Assembly (NCBI RefSeq): GCF_020907275.1
Contig: NZ_JAJJWI010000003.1
Coordinates: 248,001 to 312,000 of the forward strand
Reading direction: 5' to 3'
Origin: Pontibacter silvestris
GTDB taxonomy: Bacteria; Bacteroidota; Bacteroidia; Cytophagales; Hymenobacteraceae
Length of the DNA stretch: 64,000 nucleotides
Part shown: in pieces, positions 40,812-50,103 of the stretch
How positions within the stretch are numbered: the stretch's first letter is position 1
How the letters are laid out: each line of letters opens with the position of its first letter
The notes under the pieces: model-generated
Databases searched by the model: none
The model's input: only the letters and a program-made list of their open reading frames with translations
Told to the model about the DNA's origin: nothing
Position numbers and translations under genes: made by a program

Positions 40812-41029
40812 AGTTTGGCTGTAACAGTAAAAAATTGTGATGCCGTTCCTTTATAAGTGTTCCAGGTAAAATTGCATCAAAATAGTAAACAGAGTTTTTC
40901 TTATCAGTTTATATATCTTACATTAAACTTGTAAATATTACCAGACATAGCCTTGTATGCAACACTAATAAACAGTCTCCGTTTCTGATTAACTGTTAAA
41001 AGAGAAAATGGCTGTAAAACATAATAAGC

Positions 41030-41761
41030 ATGACCCTAAATGATGTACCCTTATTTAAAATGTTTCCGCTTGGTGATGCAGCCATTGTTTTACAATTCGG
41101 AGAAGAAATCTCTTTAAGCATACACAACAAAGTAAAAGCTGTAGCAGCGCACCTGGATAAATACCCTTTTTGGGGAATGATAGAATATGTTCCGGCTTTT
41201 ACCACTGTCACCATCTATTACAACCCCTGGGTAATAAGTGAGAAAGGGAATTACAACCCTTATGAAAAAGTAGTGGATATTGTGCTGGACCTGATGACGC
41301 ATGTTGAGGAAGAAGAAGGACTAGCCCCCAGAGTAGTAGACATACCTGTGTGTTATGGTGGTGAGTTTGGCCCTGACCTTGAGTTTGTGGCTACCCAGAA
41401 TCAATTAACACCAGAAGAAGTTATTTCTATTCATGCTGGTGCAGAATACCTCGTTTACATGATTGGCTTTGCTCCCGGCTTTCCTTATTTAGGCGGCATG
41501 AGTCATAAAATATCCGCTCCGCGAAAAGAAACACCAAGAACTGTTATTCCGAAGGGCTCTGTTGGCATTGCCGGTGTACAGACAGGCGTATATCCTATTG
41601 AAACACCAGGCGGTTGGCAGCTGATTGGGCGTACGCCCCTACGCCTGTTCAACCCTTTTCTGGATTCGCCAAGTTTGTTGAAAGCAGGTGATACAGTACG
41701 TTTTGTACCTATCTCTAAAGAAGAATTTAACGAGAGAAAGGAGCAGGTATATGAGCATTAA
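41030..41761 (+). CDS. pxpB: 5-oxoprolinase subunit PxpB (KipI-like)
   Basis: A 243-residue protein of the KipI/AHS1 family. Conserved parts are YMIGFAPGFPYLGGM near residues 143-157, RKETPRTVIPKGSVGIAG and ETPGGWQLIGRTPLRLF near the end. With PxpC and PxpA it forms the ATP-dependent prokaryotic 5-oxoprolinase that opens 5-oxoproline to glutamate. It is the first gene of the pxpBCA-transporter operon and overlaps pxpC by 11 bp, suggesting coupled translation. The N-terminus (LNDVPLFKMFPLGDAAIVLQ) is ordinary for the family. Confidence 0.95.
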   Translation: MTLNDVPLFKMFPLGDAAIVLQFGEEISLSIHNKVKAVAAHLDKYPFWGMIEYVPAFTTVTIYYNPWVISEKGNYNPYEKVVDIVLDLMTHVEEEEGLAPRVVDIPVCYGGEFGPDLEFVATQNQLTPEEVISIHAGAEYLVYMIGFAPGFPYLGGMSHKISAPRKETPRTVIPKGSVGIAGVQTGVYPIETPGGWQLIGRTPLRLFNPFLDSPSLLKAGDTVRFVPISKEEFNERKEQVYEH

Positions 41762-42755
41762 AATAGAAAAGGCAGGGCTGCTTACTACTATTCAGGATAC
41801 AGGGAGATATGGCTATCAGAAAGATGGTATTATTGTAAGTGGCGCTATGGATGCAACAGCATTGCGTATTGCCAATTTACTTGTTGACAACAACGAAAAT
41901 GAGGCTGCCATTGAAGTAACGCTCGTAGGTCCTAAAATCCGCTTTCATGAAAACCATTTGATTGCTATTACTGGTGCAGACTTAGCCCCTGAAATTGATG
42001 GAGAGCAAGTACAAATGTGGCGGCCTGTTTATGTAAAAGCAGGAAGTTTGCTACAGTTTAAAGGTCCCGTTAATGGTAGTCGTGCTTATATAGCTATTTC
42101 TGGAAGCATTGCTATTCCGAAAGTGATGAATAGCTACTCCACCTACTTACGGGCAGAATTCGGTGGCTTGAACGGTAAAGCCTTACAGGCAGGCGATGTT
42201 ATTCCCTGTAAAGATCCGGCAACAGACATACTCGCTCTACTCAAGAAAAGAGGACTAACCAACAGCGACAAAGCTTTTATTGAAGTAAAATGGAAACTGG
42301 CACCGCAACTTTACCCGGCTTATGAGGAGAACCCTACTATAAGGGTAGTGAAAGGCACAGAATATGAGTTGTTTTCAGAAAGCAGTAAAAGCTATTTGTG
42401 GAAAGAGAAATTTCAGATAACATCACAGTCTGATCGGATGGCCCATCGGTTGCAGGGAGTAAACTTATCGTTACAAGAAGATACAGAGCTTATCTCCAGT
42501 GCGGTAACGTTTGGCACTATACAAGTTCCTGCGCAAGGCAGCCCCATTATATTACTGGCAGACCGCCAGACAACCGGAGGCTACCCTCGCATTGCACAGG
42601 TGATAACGGCTGATTTCTCACAACTAGCCCAGATACAGCCCGGCAAAATTGTTCGGTTTACAGAAGTAACACTACAGCAGGCACAGCAGCTTTATGTAAA
42701 GCAGGAGCAAAATATAGAGCAAATCAAAAGGGCATTAGATATCAAAAGAAGTTAA
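41751..42755 (+). CDS. pxpC: 5-oxoprolinase subunit PxpC (KipA-like)
   Basis: A 334-residue protein of the AHS2/KipA family. The start at 41751 ([11 protein letters not shown]) is chosen because it gives the family N-terminus and a short overlap with pxpB; an upstream ATG in the same frame would lie deep inside pxpB. Conserved parts are [40 protein letters not shown] and [18 protein letters not shown]. It acts with PxpB and PxpA. The stop is 4 bp before the next ATG. Confidence 0.95.
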   Translation: MSIKIEKAGLLTTIQDTGRYGYQKDGIIVSGAMDATALRIANLLVDNNENEAAIEVTLVGPKIRFHENHLIAITGADLAPEIDGEQVQMWRPVYVKAGSLLQFKGPVNGSRAYIAISGSIAIPKVMNSYSTYLRAEFGGLNGKALQAGDVIPCKDPATDILALLKKRGLTNSDKAFIEVKWKLAPQLYPAYEENPTIRVVKGTEYELFSESSKSYLWKEKFQITSQSDRMAHRLQGVNLSLQEDTELISSAVTFGTIQVPAQGSPIILLADRQTTGGYPRIAQVITADFSQLAQIQPGKIVRFTEVTLQQAQQLYVKQEQNIEQIKRALDIKRS

Positions 42756-42759
42756 ATTA

Positions 42760-43521
42760 ATGGCATTGTTTACAGTTGATCTTAATTGTGACTTGGGCGA
42801 AAGCTTTGGAGTTTATAACCTGGGCAACGATGAGGAAGTTTTGCAATATGTTACTTCGGCTAACATAGCCTGTGGCTTTCATGCAGGAGATCCTTCTGTT
42901 ATGAAAAAGACAGTAAAGCTTGCCCTGAAACACAATGTAGCCATTGGTGCACACCCAGGCCTGCCCGACCTGGCAGGGTTTGGCCGCCGCAGCATGGCTA
43001 TCTCACCTGAAGAGGCCTTTGACATGGTTATGTACCAGATAGGTGCCTTATCGGCTTTCTTACAGGCAGAGGGCGCGTACCTGCACCATGTAAAACCACA
43101 CGGGGCGCTTTATAATATGGCATCTGTAAACAAAGAATTATCAGAGGCTATTGCTGAGGCTATTTATAAAGTAACTCCCAATGCTATTTTATATGCCCTG
43201 GCAAACAGCGAACTTATAAAAGCCGGAATCAGGATTGGGCTTAAAACGGCTAACGAAGTTTTCGCAGACCGCACTTACCAGCAAGATGGCACCTTAACCT
43301 CCAGAAGATCTCCTGACGCGTTAATCACGGATCACGATCAGGCTGTGAAGCAAGTAGTGCGGATGGTGAAGGAAAACAAAGTGTTATCACAGCAGGGAGA
43401 AGATATCGCAATTCAGGCTGAAACTGTTTGCATTCATGGAGACGGACCACATGCTCTTGCCTTTGCCCGCCATATTAGGGAAGTACTGTTACGTGAAGCA
43501 GTAACTTTACAGGCCCCGTAA
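42760..43521 (+). CDS. pxpA: 5-oxoprolinase subunit PxpA (LamB/YcsF family)
   Basis: A 253-residue protein of the LamB/YcsF family. Signatures are [11 protein letters not shown] at the start, [45 protein letters not shown] and [11 protein letters not shown], which carry the presumed active-site Asp and His residues. Length is typical. Third gene of the operon, followed 14 bp later by the transporter. Confidence 0.96.
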   Translation: MALFTVDLNCDLGESFGVYNLGNDEEVLQYVTSANIACGFHAGDPSVMKKTVKLALKHNVAIGAHPGLPDLAGFGRRSMAISPEEAFDMVMYQIGALSAFLQAEGAYLHHVKPHGALYNMASVNKELSEAIAEAIYKVTPNAILYALANSELIKAGIRIGLKTANEVFADRTYQQDGTLTSRRSPDALITDHDQAVKQVVRMVKENKVLSQQGEDIAIQAETVCIHGDGPHALAFARHIREVLLREAVTLQAP

Positions 43522-43535
43522 AAAGATCATCCATA

Positions 43536-44726
43536 ATGAAGCAAAAAAGAAACTGGAGTGTGTTGCTTGGTGCAGCATTTCTGATGGCAACTTCTGCCGT
43601 AGGCCCTGGCTTTTTAACCCAAACCACCGTTTTTACACAGACACTTGCGGCCAGCTTTGGCTTCGTTATTCTTACCTCTATTATACTGGACATTGGTGTT
43701 CAGTTAAATGTGTGGCGGGTTATTGCTGTTTCAGAAAAGCACGCGCAGGACGTAGCAAACATGGTGTTGCCTGGTTTAGGAGCCTTTATATCGGTACTTA
43801 TAGTTTTGGGCGGACTGGCTTTTAATATTGGCAATATTGGCGGTGCAGGTTTAGGCTTTAATGTTTTGTTTGGTATTTCCCCTGAAGCCGGTGCTGTAAT
43901 AGCAGCTGCAATTGCCATTGCTGTTTTCCTGGTGAAAGAAGCCGGCAAAGTTATGGACCGCTTTGCACAGGTTATGGGGCTGCTTATGATTATCCTGATC
44001 GTGTATGTCGCCATTACGTCCTCTCCCCCGGTAGGGGAAGCCATCGTTAAAACATTTGCTCCTGATAAGATAGATCTTATTTCCATTATTACGCTGGTAG
44101 GCGGCACAGTAGGCGGTTATATTACCTTTGCAGGTGGCCATCGCTTGCTCGATGCAGGTATAAAAGGGAAAGCTGCTTTATCAGAGGTAAACACTAGCGC
44201 CGTGTCAGGCATTATGGTGGCCTCTATTATTCGTATTTTTCTTTTTTTGGCTGCCTTAGGTGTGGTTAGCCAGGGGCTGACGTTAGATGCAACTAACCCA
44301 CCCGCTTCTGTTTTTAAGTTGGCTGCCGGAAACATTGGCTACAAATTATTTGGCGTGGTGATGTTATCTGCTGCCGTTACCTCTGTTATTGGCTCGGCTT
44401 ATACTTCAGTTTCCTTCCTTAAATCATTCAGCAAATATGTAGAGCAACATGAGAACTGGATGATAATTGGCTTTATAGCTGTATCAACTACTGTATTTAT
44501 AGGTATTGGCCGCCCGGTGAGCCTGCTTATTTTAGCAGGTGCCTTAAATGGTCTTATCTTGCCGGTCACATTAGGAACCATTCTTTTTGCAGCGTATAAC
44601 AAAAACATAACAGGCGATTATAAGCACCCGGTGCTGCTTACTGTTTTTGGTGTGCTGGTTGTACTTGTAATGGCTTATATGAGTGGGTATACCCTACTTG
44701 AGCAGCTTCCCCAACTATTTTCTTAG
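43536..44726 (+). CDS. Nramp-related transporter, YcsG-like, candidate 5-oxoproline importer
   Basis: A 396-residue membrane protein with about 11 helices and the Nramp/LeuT-like fold. The first helix reads TSAVGPGFLTQT in place of the DPGN metal-binding motif of true Nramps, and helix 6 (VGGTVGGYITFAGGHRLLD) lacks their usual metal-binding motif, so metal transport is unlikely. Bacillus subtilis YcsG is a relative encoded with ycsF (pxpA) and kipI/kipA (pxpB/pxpC). The place 14 bp after pxpA suggests uptake of 5-oxoproline or a related compound (inference). Confidence 0.85.
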   Translation: MKQKRNWSVLLGAAFLMATSAVGPGFLTQTTVFTQTLAASFGFVILTSIILDIGVQLNVWRVIAVSEKHAQDVANMVLPGLGAFISVLIVLGGLAFNIGNIGGAGLGFNVLFGISPEAGAVIAAAIAIAVFLVKEAGKVMDRFAQVMGLLMIILIVYVAITSSPPVGEAIVKTFAPDKIDLISIITLVGGTVGGYITFAGGHRLLDAGIKGKAALSEVNTSAVSGIMVASIIRIFLFLAALGVVSQGLTLDATNPPASVFKLAAGNIGYKLFGVVMLSAAVTSVIGSAYTSVSFLKSFSKYVEQHENWMIIGFIAVSTTVFIGIGRPVSLLILAGALNGLILPVTLGTILFAAYNKNITGDYKHPVLLTVFGVLVVLVMAYMSGYTLLEQLPQLFS

Positions 44727-44778
44727 TTCTAAGCTTCTTATCATTACATGGCAACTCTCTCATTAAGTTATCTGTGAG

Positions 44779-45510
44779 CTATATTGACAGTAGAAGTGCG
44801 GCATAAGCAGCCGCTCCCATTATGAATGCCCAATACCTACTTTTACGGTTTTCAGGCAGCTCCTCTTTCAATACGTTCAATATAACGCCGCCTCCCACAA
44901 AGGCAGTAACTAAAACAATAAGCGTATGCGATAGCTCTACCAGATAGCCTGTAGCCCAGCCTAAGAATATAGCCAGTACCAATACCCAACGCCCCACATG
45001 CTGATACTTTTCACGATGGTGCTCTAACAGGCCAAAGTCGTTTACTACAAAGTGAAGTGCCATAGCCACAGAAAAAAGAAAAAGCTGTTGGAGTGTTCCC
45101 TCTTCTCTTTGGAAAAGAATATATCCTATTAAGGCATTATATACAGCAAAGGAGCCAATGTGCACCCAAAAAATTCCAGGTGATGTTTCTTCTTTGCCCT
45201 CTTTAGCTTGCCGCTTTTGCTTTGATGTAACCACGGTACGTTCCAACCCATAAAAAATGGCAAGACCAAGCAGGGCCATAATGTATACATGGTGCCTTAA
45301 GAAACCTTCACCAGGAAACACCCGCTGCACATGTTCCTGCCCTTCATTCAGTTCTGGAAATAAATGCAAAAACACATACGCTACCGATACACCACCTGCT
45401 GCTGAGAGCCATATACTACGAGGTACCCCACCTAAAAACCTGAGACGAGTTCCAAAGAAGTGAATAAGGGCCAGCGCCAGTACTGGCCATATTGATACAT
45501 AATGTTCCAT
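44779..45510 (-). CDS. ZIP-like polytopic membrane protein of unknown function
   Basis: A 243-residue inner membrane protein with about seven or eight helices. Segments VAYVFLHLFPELNEGQ, LHFVVNDFGLLEHHREKY and VGGGVILNVLKEELPEN put His, Asp and Glu inside or beside helices as in ZIP transporters, but the canonical HxxPEG motif is not seen. A metal-related role is possible. It is convergent with the pxp operon (52-bp gap) and downstream of the yceI terminator. Confidence 0.75.
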   Translation of the reverse strand: MEHYVSIWPVLALALIHFFGTRLRFLGGVPRSIWLSAAGGVSVAYVFLHLFPELNEGQEHVQRVFPGEGFLRHHVYIMALLGLAIFYGLERTVVTSKQKRQAKEGKEETSPGIFWVHIGSFAVYNALIGYILFQREEGTLQQLFLFSVAMALHFVVNDFGLLEHHREKYQHVGRWVLVLAIFLGWATGYLVELSHTLIVLVTAFVGGGVILNVLKEELPENRKSRYWAFIMGAAAYAALLLSI

Positions 45511-45628
45511 AGCAACAACTACCTAATCGAACGTTTTAGGGTTTCTGCTTTTGCATTGCAAGAGCAGAGTAAAGAACATGTGTAATTGTTCTTGTCGTTC
45601 TTGTTTCCTGCTAGCCCCATGTATTAAA

Positions 45629-45668
45629 ACAAACAGAGCTGTCCGAAATTTGGAACAGCCCTGTTTGT
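45629..45668 (-). terminator. Terminator after yceI
   Basis: An inverted repeat ACAAACAGAGCTGTCC with GGAACAGCCCTGTTTGT (45629-45644, 45652-45668), about 15 bp of pairing with one bulge, 20 bp after the yceI stop. Confidence 0.75.
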
Positions 45669-45688
45669 AAATAAAGAAAACGCTGAGG

Positions 45689-46222
45689 TTAAGCTTGCTT
45701 TACTAGCTGCACTTCACCTTGAATTTTCAACTCCTCTCCTAACATTACACCACCTGTTTCAAGTGCTGCATTGTAGTTAATGCCCCAGTCTTTCCGGTTA
45801 ATTTTACCGCTGATGGAGAAACCTGCTTTTACATTGCCCCATGGGTCAGTAGCAACACCATTATCTTCAACAACAAGCTTTACAGGCTTTGTTGTTTCTT
45901 TTATAGTTAGATCACCATACAAGTTGAACGTATCATCATCTACTCTTTCAATTTTGGTTGAGACAAACTTCATATTCGGATGGCTTTCTGCTCCAAAGAA
46001 GTCTGCGTTACGTAAATGCTCATCCCGTTGCTCGTTATTAGTGTTGATAGAAGCAACGTCAACATTTGCTACTACTTTTGCATTTGAGAAATCATCATCC
46101 TCTGTTTCAGTCTCTACATCGAACTTAGTGAACTTTCCTGTAACGTTGGAAATCATCATGTGCTTAATTTTAAAGCCCAATTCGCTGTGAGACAGGTCTA
46201 ATGCCCATTTCGTTGTTGCCAT
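45689..46222 (-). CDS. YceI-family lipocalin-like protein
   Basis: A 177-residue protein with the YceI pattern: WALDLSHSELGFKIKHMMIS at the start, FTKFDVETETED, RDEHLRNADFFGAESHPNMK and GDLTIKETTKPVKL, ending with FSISGKINRKDWGINYN. The fold is a beta-barrel that binds isoprenoid or other lipids. No signal peptide is visible, so it is cytoplasmic, unlike E. coli YceI. It lies 84 bp downstream of the TetR gene and may share its transcript. Confidence 0.93.
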   Translation of the reverse strand: MATTKWALDLSHSELGFKIKHMMISNVTGKFTKFDVETETEDDDFSNAKVVANVDVASINTNNEQRDEHLRNADFFGAESHPNMKFVSTKIERVDDDTFNLYGDLTIKETTKPVKLVVEDNGVATDPWGNVKAGFSISGKINRKDWGINYNAALETGGVMLGEELKIQGEVQLVKQA

Positions 46223-46306
46223 AATGTTATGTTTAAATGATTGTTTAATGAATTTTTTGGTAATTATATTTTACTGTTGTTATATCTTTCAACACTATCA
46301 GATAAA

Positions 46307-46909
46307 CTATACTTTCATACTTGAGATAAAGCCACTGATAAAATCCTGCAACACTAATTGGTTTAATTCTTCTTTGTCCTGATCTCCTCCCATCATATTG
46401 ATAGACACTAAGCCATGCAGCATAGACCAAAAAGTATGCAGCTTCAGGAAAGGGTCTGTTTCAGGATTTTTACCAATAGCTATTAATTTCTTAACTGGCT
46501 GTAAAATCAGCTCACTAAAAGTACTCAATTCACTTATCTGGTTTACTGTTTCACAGGAAGGGATTCCCAAACCATACATTACCTGGTAGTAAGCTTTATT
46601 ATCGAATGCGAATCTCCAATATGCATAAGCCATTGCTTCTATTTGGCTTTCAGTACTAACAGTTCCCTCCTGAGCTTTTATCAGTGCTGTATTTAACTTT
46701 TGAAACCCTTGCTTTGTCAACTCTAGCAGAATAGCTTCTTTATTCGCAAAATGATCATAAATTACAGGAACACTATATTCAATAGCTTCCGCTATTTTAC
46801 GAATAGACAGCGCCTGCCATCCTTCCTGAACCACCAGTTGCCATGCGGCTTCCAGTATGGAAGATCGCAATTCCTCTTTATGCCGCTTCTTTCTTTCTGC
46901 TATTCCCAT
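46307..46909 (-). CDS. TetR-family transcriptional regulator
   Basis: A 200-residue regulator with the N-terminal HTH (ILEAAWQLVVQEGWQALSIR, KIAEAIEYSVPVIYDHFANK) at about residues 17-62 and an all-helical ligand domain of unknown ligand. The exact 13-bp palindrome 20 bp upstream of its start suggests that it represses itself, and perhaps yceI downstream. Confidence 0.92.
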   Translation of the reverse strand: MGIAERKKRHKEELRSSILEAAWQLVVQEGWQALSIRKIAEAIEYSVPVIYDHFANKEAILLELTKQGFQKLNTALIKAQEGTVSTESQIEAMAYAYWRFAFDNKAYYQVMYGLGIPSCETVNQISELSTFSELILQPVKKLIAIGKNPETDPFLKLHTFWSMLHGLVSINMMGGDQDKEELNQLVLQDFISGFISSMKV

Positions 46910-46928
46910 TTGCCACGTGTTATTTTAC

Positions 46929-46941
46929 CTAACAGTGTTAG
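46929..46941. promoter_or_regulatory. TetR operator candidate
   Basis: CTAACAGTGTTAG, a perfect 6+1+6 palindrome 20 bp upstream of the TetR start codon. Palindromes of the TAACA-n-TGTTA type are common for TetR-family proteins. Confidence 0.55.
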
Positions 46942-47270
46942 CAAAATTAAGAAATTCATTTCTACTTTGTCAAGAACAGAGTGACTAAGTTTTATATTTT
47001 AGCACATTATGAATGTCTTCACAGCTGTAGCTTAACACTAGACAAGACAGCCAGAGAACGTTTTTAGCCGCAATAGCACCAAAGTAACTACCATAGCTTA
47101 TTAGCCAAACAAGTAAGTGATTTTTGGTATCAAGAGTATCAGAGCAACAGGTATGTTATTTATGTTGGTTTTGCATGTTAAGAATATGCTTGTCCAGTTA
47201 AGACAGTTTGCCACGGCAGGTATGATATGCTTAATTTGTAGCATTGTCTAATAGTGCCTTCCATTAATAA
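46942..47270. other. Intergenic stretch between tetR and the potassium channel gene
   Basis: About 330 bp between divergent genes, moderately AT-rich. I see no gene, repeat or clear promoter beyond the TetR box at its left edge. Confidence 0.4.
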
Positions 47271-48062
47271 ATGAAAAAAAGAATTTACAACTTATTGTCT
47301 GTTTCAAAAACACCTGGTGACACAAGTTGGTGGTTTGATCTCTTTCTTATCATTCTCATTTCTCTGAATGTTATTGCCATTGTTATTGAATCTGTAGAAC
47401 CTATCAGGCAAAAATATGAAGCCCTTTTTAAGGGACTGGAACTTGTTTCTGTTATAATTTTCTCGATAGAATACGTACTACGAATTTGGACAGCTAATGA
47501 AATCAAAAGGTTTCACAGGCCTATAACAGGTAACATTCGCTACGCTTTAACACCTCTTGCAATTGTTGACTTATTTGCAATTCTACCTTTCTACCTGCCA
47601 TTTATTGGTTTAGACTTAAGGGTTGTAAGAGTCATGCGGCTTTTCAGATTATTCCGCCTGTTTAAGATAGCTCGCTACGTTAAAGCACTGACTGTGATTA
47701 ACAACGTATTTAAAGAAAGAAGAGAAGAACTTTTCATTGCTATTATATTTACTTTCTTTCTACTTCTTTTTACTTCAACACTTATGTACTATGTTGAGCA
47801 TGAGGCACAGCCAGAGAGCTTTGCGAGCATTCCGGAGACAATGTGGTGGAGTATTGCGACATTAACTACAGTTGGCTATGGTGATATCTATCCAATAACA
47901 GCACTTGGAAAGTTGTTAGGTGGAATAATTGCCGTTTTAGGCATTGGACTGTTTGCCCTGCCAGCAGGTATCTTAGCTTCAGGATTCTCTGAGCATCTTA
48001 CCAAAACAAACAGCAAAAAAGACTGTTGCCCACATTGCGGGCAGGAACTGAAAAGAGGATAA
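47271..48062 (+). CDS. Voltage-gated-type potassium channel subunit
   Basis: A 263-residue six-helix channel. S4 carries regularly spaced arginines (LRVVRVMRLFRLFRLFKIAR, about residues 120-142); the pore loop has the selectivity filter TLTTVGYGD near residues 198-205. S5 and S6 flank it, with a hinge region in GIGLFALPAGILASGF. The C-terminus ends in DCCPHCGQELKRG, a single CxxC knuckle that could pair with another subunit to bind zinc (inference). No regulatory nucleotide-binding or RCK domain is present. Single gene. Confidence 0.94.
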   Translation: MKKRIYNLLSVSKTPGDTSWWFDLFLIILISLNVIAIVIESVEPIRQKYEALFKGLELVSVIIFSIEYVLRIWTANEIKRFHRPITGNIRYALTPLAIVDLFAILPFYLPFIGLDLRVVRVMRLFRLFRLFKIARYVKALTVINNVFKERREELFIAIIFTFFLLLFTSTLMYYVEHEAQPESFASIPETMWWSIATLTTVGYGDIYPITALGKLLGGIIAVLGIGLFALPAGILASGFSEHLTKTNSKKDCCPHCGQELKRG

Positions 48063-48169
48063 AACACCCTCAGCATCCTTTTAGTAAGGTAAAGAAAGAG
48101 TAGTACAGAAGTAACTGCTCTATTGCAGTTGGAATTAGATATGATAAAACACAGGCTCCATTAGAGGCT

Positions 48170-48230
48170 AAAGTTTTCTTACCATAGTAGACTTTGTATT
48201 AGTAAAGCCTCACATGGGTAAGAAAACTTT
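48170..48230. repeat. Inverted repeat between the channel and GNAT genes
   Basis: A perfect 14-bp inverted repeat AAAGTTTTCTTACC/GGTAAGAAAACTTT (48170-48183 and 48217-48230). The right arm ends on the GNAT stop codon. The loop is 33 nt and contains AGCCTC, which can pair with GAGGCT just before the left arm, giving an alternative structure. It could end one or both converging transcripts. Confidence 0.5.
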
Positions 48231-48798
48231 TAGTTACCAGAATAATTTTGAAAGTTCCTGTTAAACCAGGCCATTGGAACATCAGCTTCAAAAGCACCAG
48301 TTTTGTTATTGATTCTTTTCTCAAGCCTTCCTTCCACTACAAAACCTATATTTTTATAGAATTCAATCGCGTTACTTTCACGTGCTACAAGTTCAACACG
48401 TATAATATCGTTTCTGTTGTCTTTAATGTACGTTAGAAGAGTTGTAAAAAGTAGTTTACCAAGCCTCTGGTTCTGAAAACCTGAATAAACAACAATGGTT
48501 AACTCAGAAAGAACGTGACTAAAAATTCTTGGCTTTAACTTATAGCAATGCACCTCTGCTACTAAAACATTTTTGTCAATAGGGTGCTTAATTAATAAGC
48601 AATACCGTTGGCAAGAGCCTTTTGCAAATGGTCAGACACATAGGCAGGCATTATGTCATCTTCCACCCTCGCTATTCCTCCTATAGTTTTCGCTACCTGT
48701 TTATAAAGATTAGATATTTTGCCTTTGTCCCTCGCTCGGCAAGTTTTACTGTATAATGCATCAAAAGTACAGTTCATTATCTGCAATAAAGAAAACAT
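48230..48798 (-). pseudogene. GNAT-family N-acetyltransferase, disrupted by a frameshift
   Basis: Two frames join into one acetyltransferase of about 190 residues. The N-terminal frame (48798-48592) reads ISNLYKQVAKTIGGIARVED and DHLQKALANGIAY, then stops. The C-terminal frame continues without gap from about 48600 as YCLLIKHPIDKNVLVAEVHC, then has the acetyl-CoA-binding region VVYSGFQNQRLGKLLFTTLL and ARESNAIEFYKNIGFVVEGR. One base lost near 48600 explains the break. Neither half alone has a full GNAT fold, so the gene is probably inactive or the base call is wrong. Substrate unknown. Confidence 0.75.
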
Positions 48799-48855
48799 AT
48801 TAAGAGATTATGGTTTAAGAAAAAGCCATCCTTCAGAGAGGATTGCTTTTTCACA

Positions 48856-50103
48856 CTACTTTTTAGTATTAATGGCAAGAAACTCTTTCAGGCCTTTCTG
48901 GAATAGTTTAACTTCTTCCATAGTATTATATGGAGCAAAGCCAATACGTACCCAGCCGCCCATAGGGTTTACATCTAGCTTATCAGCCATGGTGGAAGCA
49001 TAAAAATGTCCATCGGCAATACACATGTTATAGTTTTCAGCAAACCATTTGGTTACCTCTCTGGCATTTATGTCTTTTATAGTAAAAGCAAACGTTGGGG
49101 TCTTATGCGTGCCTGCTGGCGAACGGTAAAGATGCACTTCCGGTATTTCATTCAGAAAGCTTTCTACCATGTTAGCCAGTTCTGTTTCATAGGCTTCTAT
49201 GTGCTCCATAGCTGATCGCAACCTTTCTTTTCGTGTAGCGCCTTCGCCTAAATTTTCAATAAAATTGATAGCTCCGGCTAAACCTGCTATGGCCTCATGG
49301 TTTTGCGTTCCTGTTTCTAATTTGTCAGGTATCTCTACCGGAGCAGGTTGTAGCTTATACACTGGCAACTTCTTAAAAAGCTGTGAAGTAACAACTGCCA
49401 TACCAATGTGCGGACCGAAAAACTTATAAGCTGAACACAATAAAATATCACACCCCATTTTTTCGAAGTCAATAGCCAGATGAGGTACAGCATGCACTGC
49501 ATCTGCCACTACTATAGCACCTACTTTCTTTGCTCTTGCTACTATTCTGGCTATGTCTGTTACGGTGCCAGTTACATTAGAAGATAGGCCAACAGCCACT
49601 AACTTTGTTCTTTCTGTAATAATATTGTTTAAATTTTCCAGTTCCAGTGAGTAAGTAGCAGGGTTAAGCTCTATGAATTTAGCTACGGTTCCTCTGTCTT
49701 TGGCAAGCGCAAGCCAGGGATCAACATTTGCCCGATGGTCTAGTTCTGTTACCACAACCTCATCGCCTTCCTCAATAAATGCAGCTAAACTTCTGGCAAT
49801 AGAAAAGGCAAGGCTGGTCATGTTCTGCCCAAAGGCTACTTCTTCGGGTTTACAATTCAGGAAGTCAGCAACAGCGCTGCGGCTGGCAACAATGGTATCT
49901 TCAGTGCTTACGCTTGTCGGAAAGGCACCGTGTAAATTAGCCATGCCGCTGAAAATATAAGCTACCATAGCATCTACTGCCTGCCGTGCCATTTGTGTTC
50001 CGCCAGGGCCATCGAAAAATATAAGCGGTTTTTCTTTATCTATGGTGTTTTGTAATGCTGGAAACTGAGCTCGGACTTGTTCTATAGGAAATACATTGGT
50101 CAT
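48856..50103 (-). CDS. Class V aminotransferase, cysteine desulfurase-like
   Basis: A 415-residue PLP enzyme. The fold-type I core shows VVVTELDHRANVDPWLALAK, VVVADAVHAVPHLAIDFEK (PLP-contacting Asp and His) and the Schiff-base Lys in CSAYKFFGPHIGM near residue 226. TGTQNHEAIAGLAGAINFIE follows. It fits the cysteine-desulfurase-like subfamily rather than true SufS; the loop with the catalytic Cys of SufS is not evident. No suf genes are nearby and the substrate is unknown. Single gene. Confidence 0.88.
   Translation of the reverse strand: MTNVFPIEQVRAQFPALQNTIDKEKPLIFFDGPGGTQMARQAVDAMVAYIFSGMANLHGAFPTSVSTEDTIVASRSAVADFLNCKPEEVAFGQNMTSLAFSIARSLAAFIEEGDEVVVTELDHRANVDPWLALAKDRGTVAKFIELNPATYSLELENLNNIITERTKLVAVGLSSNVTGTVTDIARIVARAKKVGAIVVADAVHAVPHLAIDFEKMGCDILLCSAYKFFGPHIGMAVVTSQLFKKLPVYKLQPAPVEIPDKLETGTQNHEAIAGLAGAINFIENLGEGATRKERLRSAMEHIEAYETELANMVESFLNEIPEVHLYRSPAGTHKTPTFAFTIKDINAREVTKWFAENYNMCIADGHFYASTMADKLDVNPMGGWVRIGFAPYNTMEEVKLFQKGLKEFLAINTKK

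Noticed and set aside
42757..42954. Antisense open frame over the start of pxpA
   Set aside because: It is a shadow of a well-conserved gene and has no start signal or homology.
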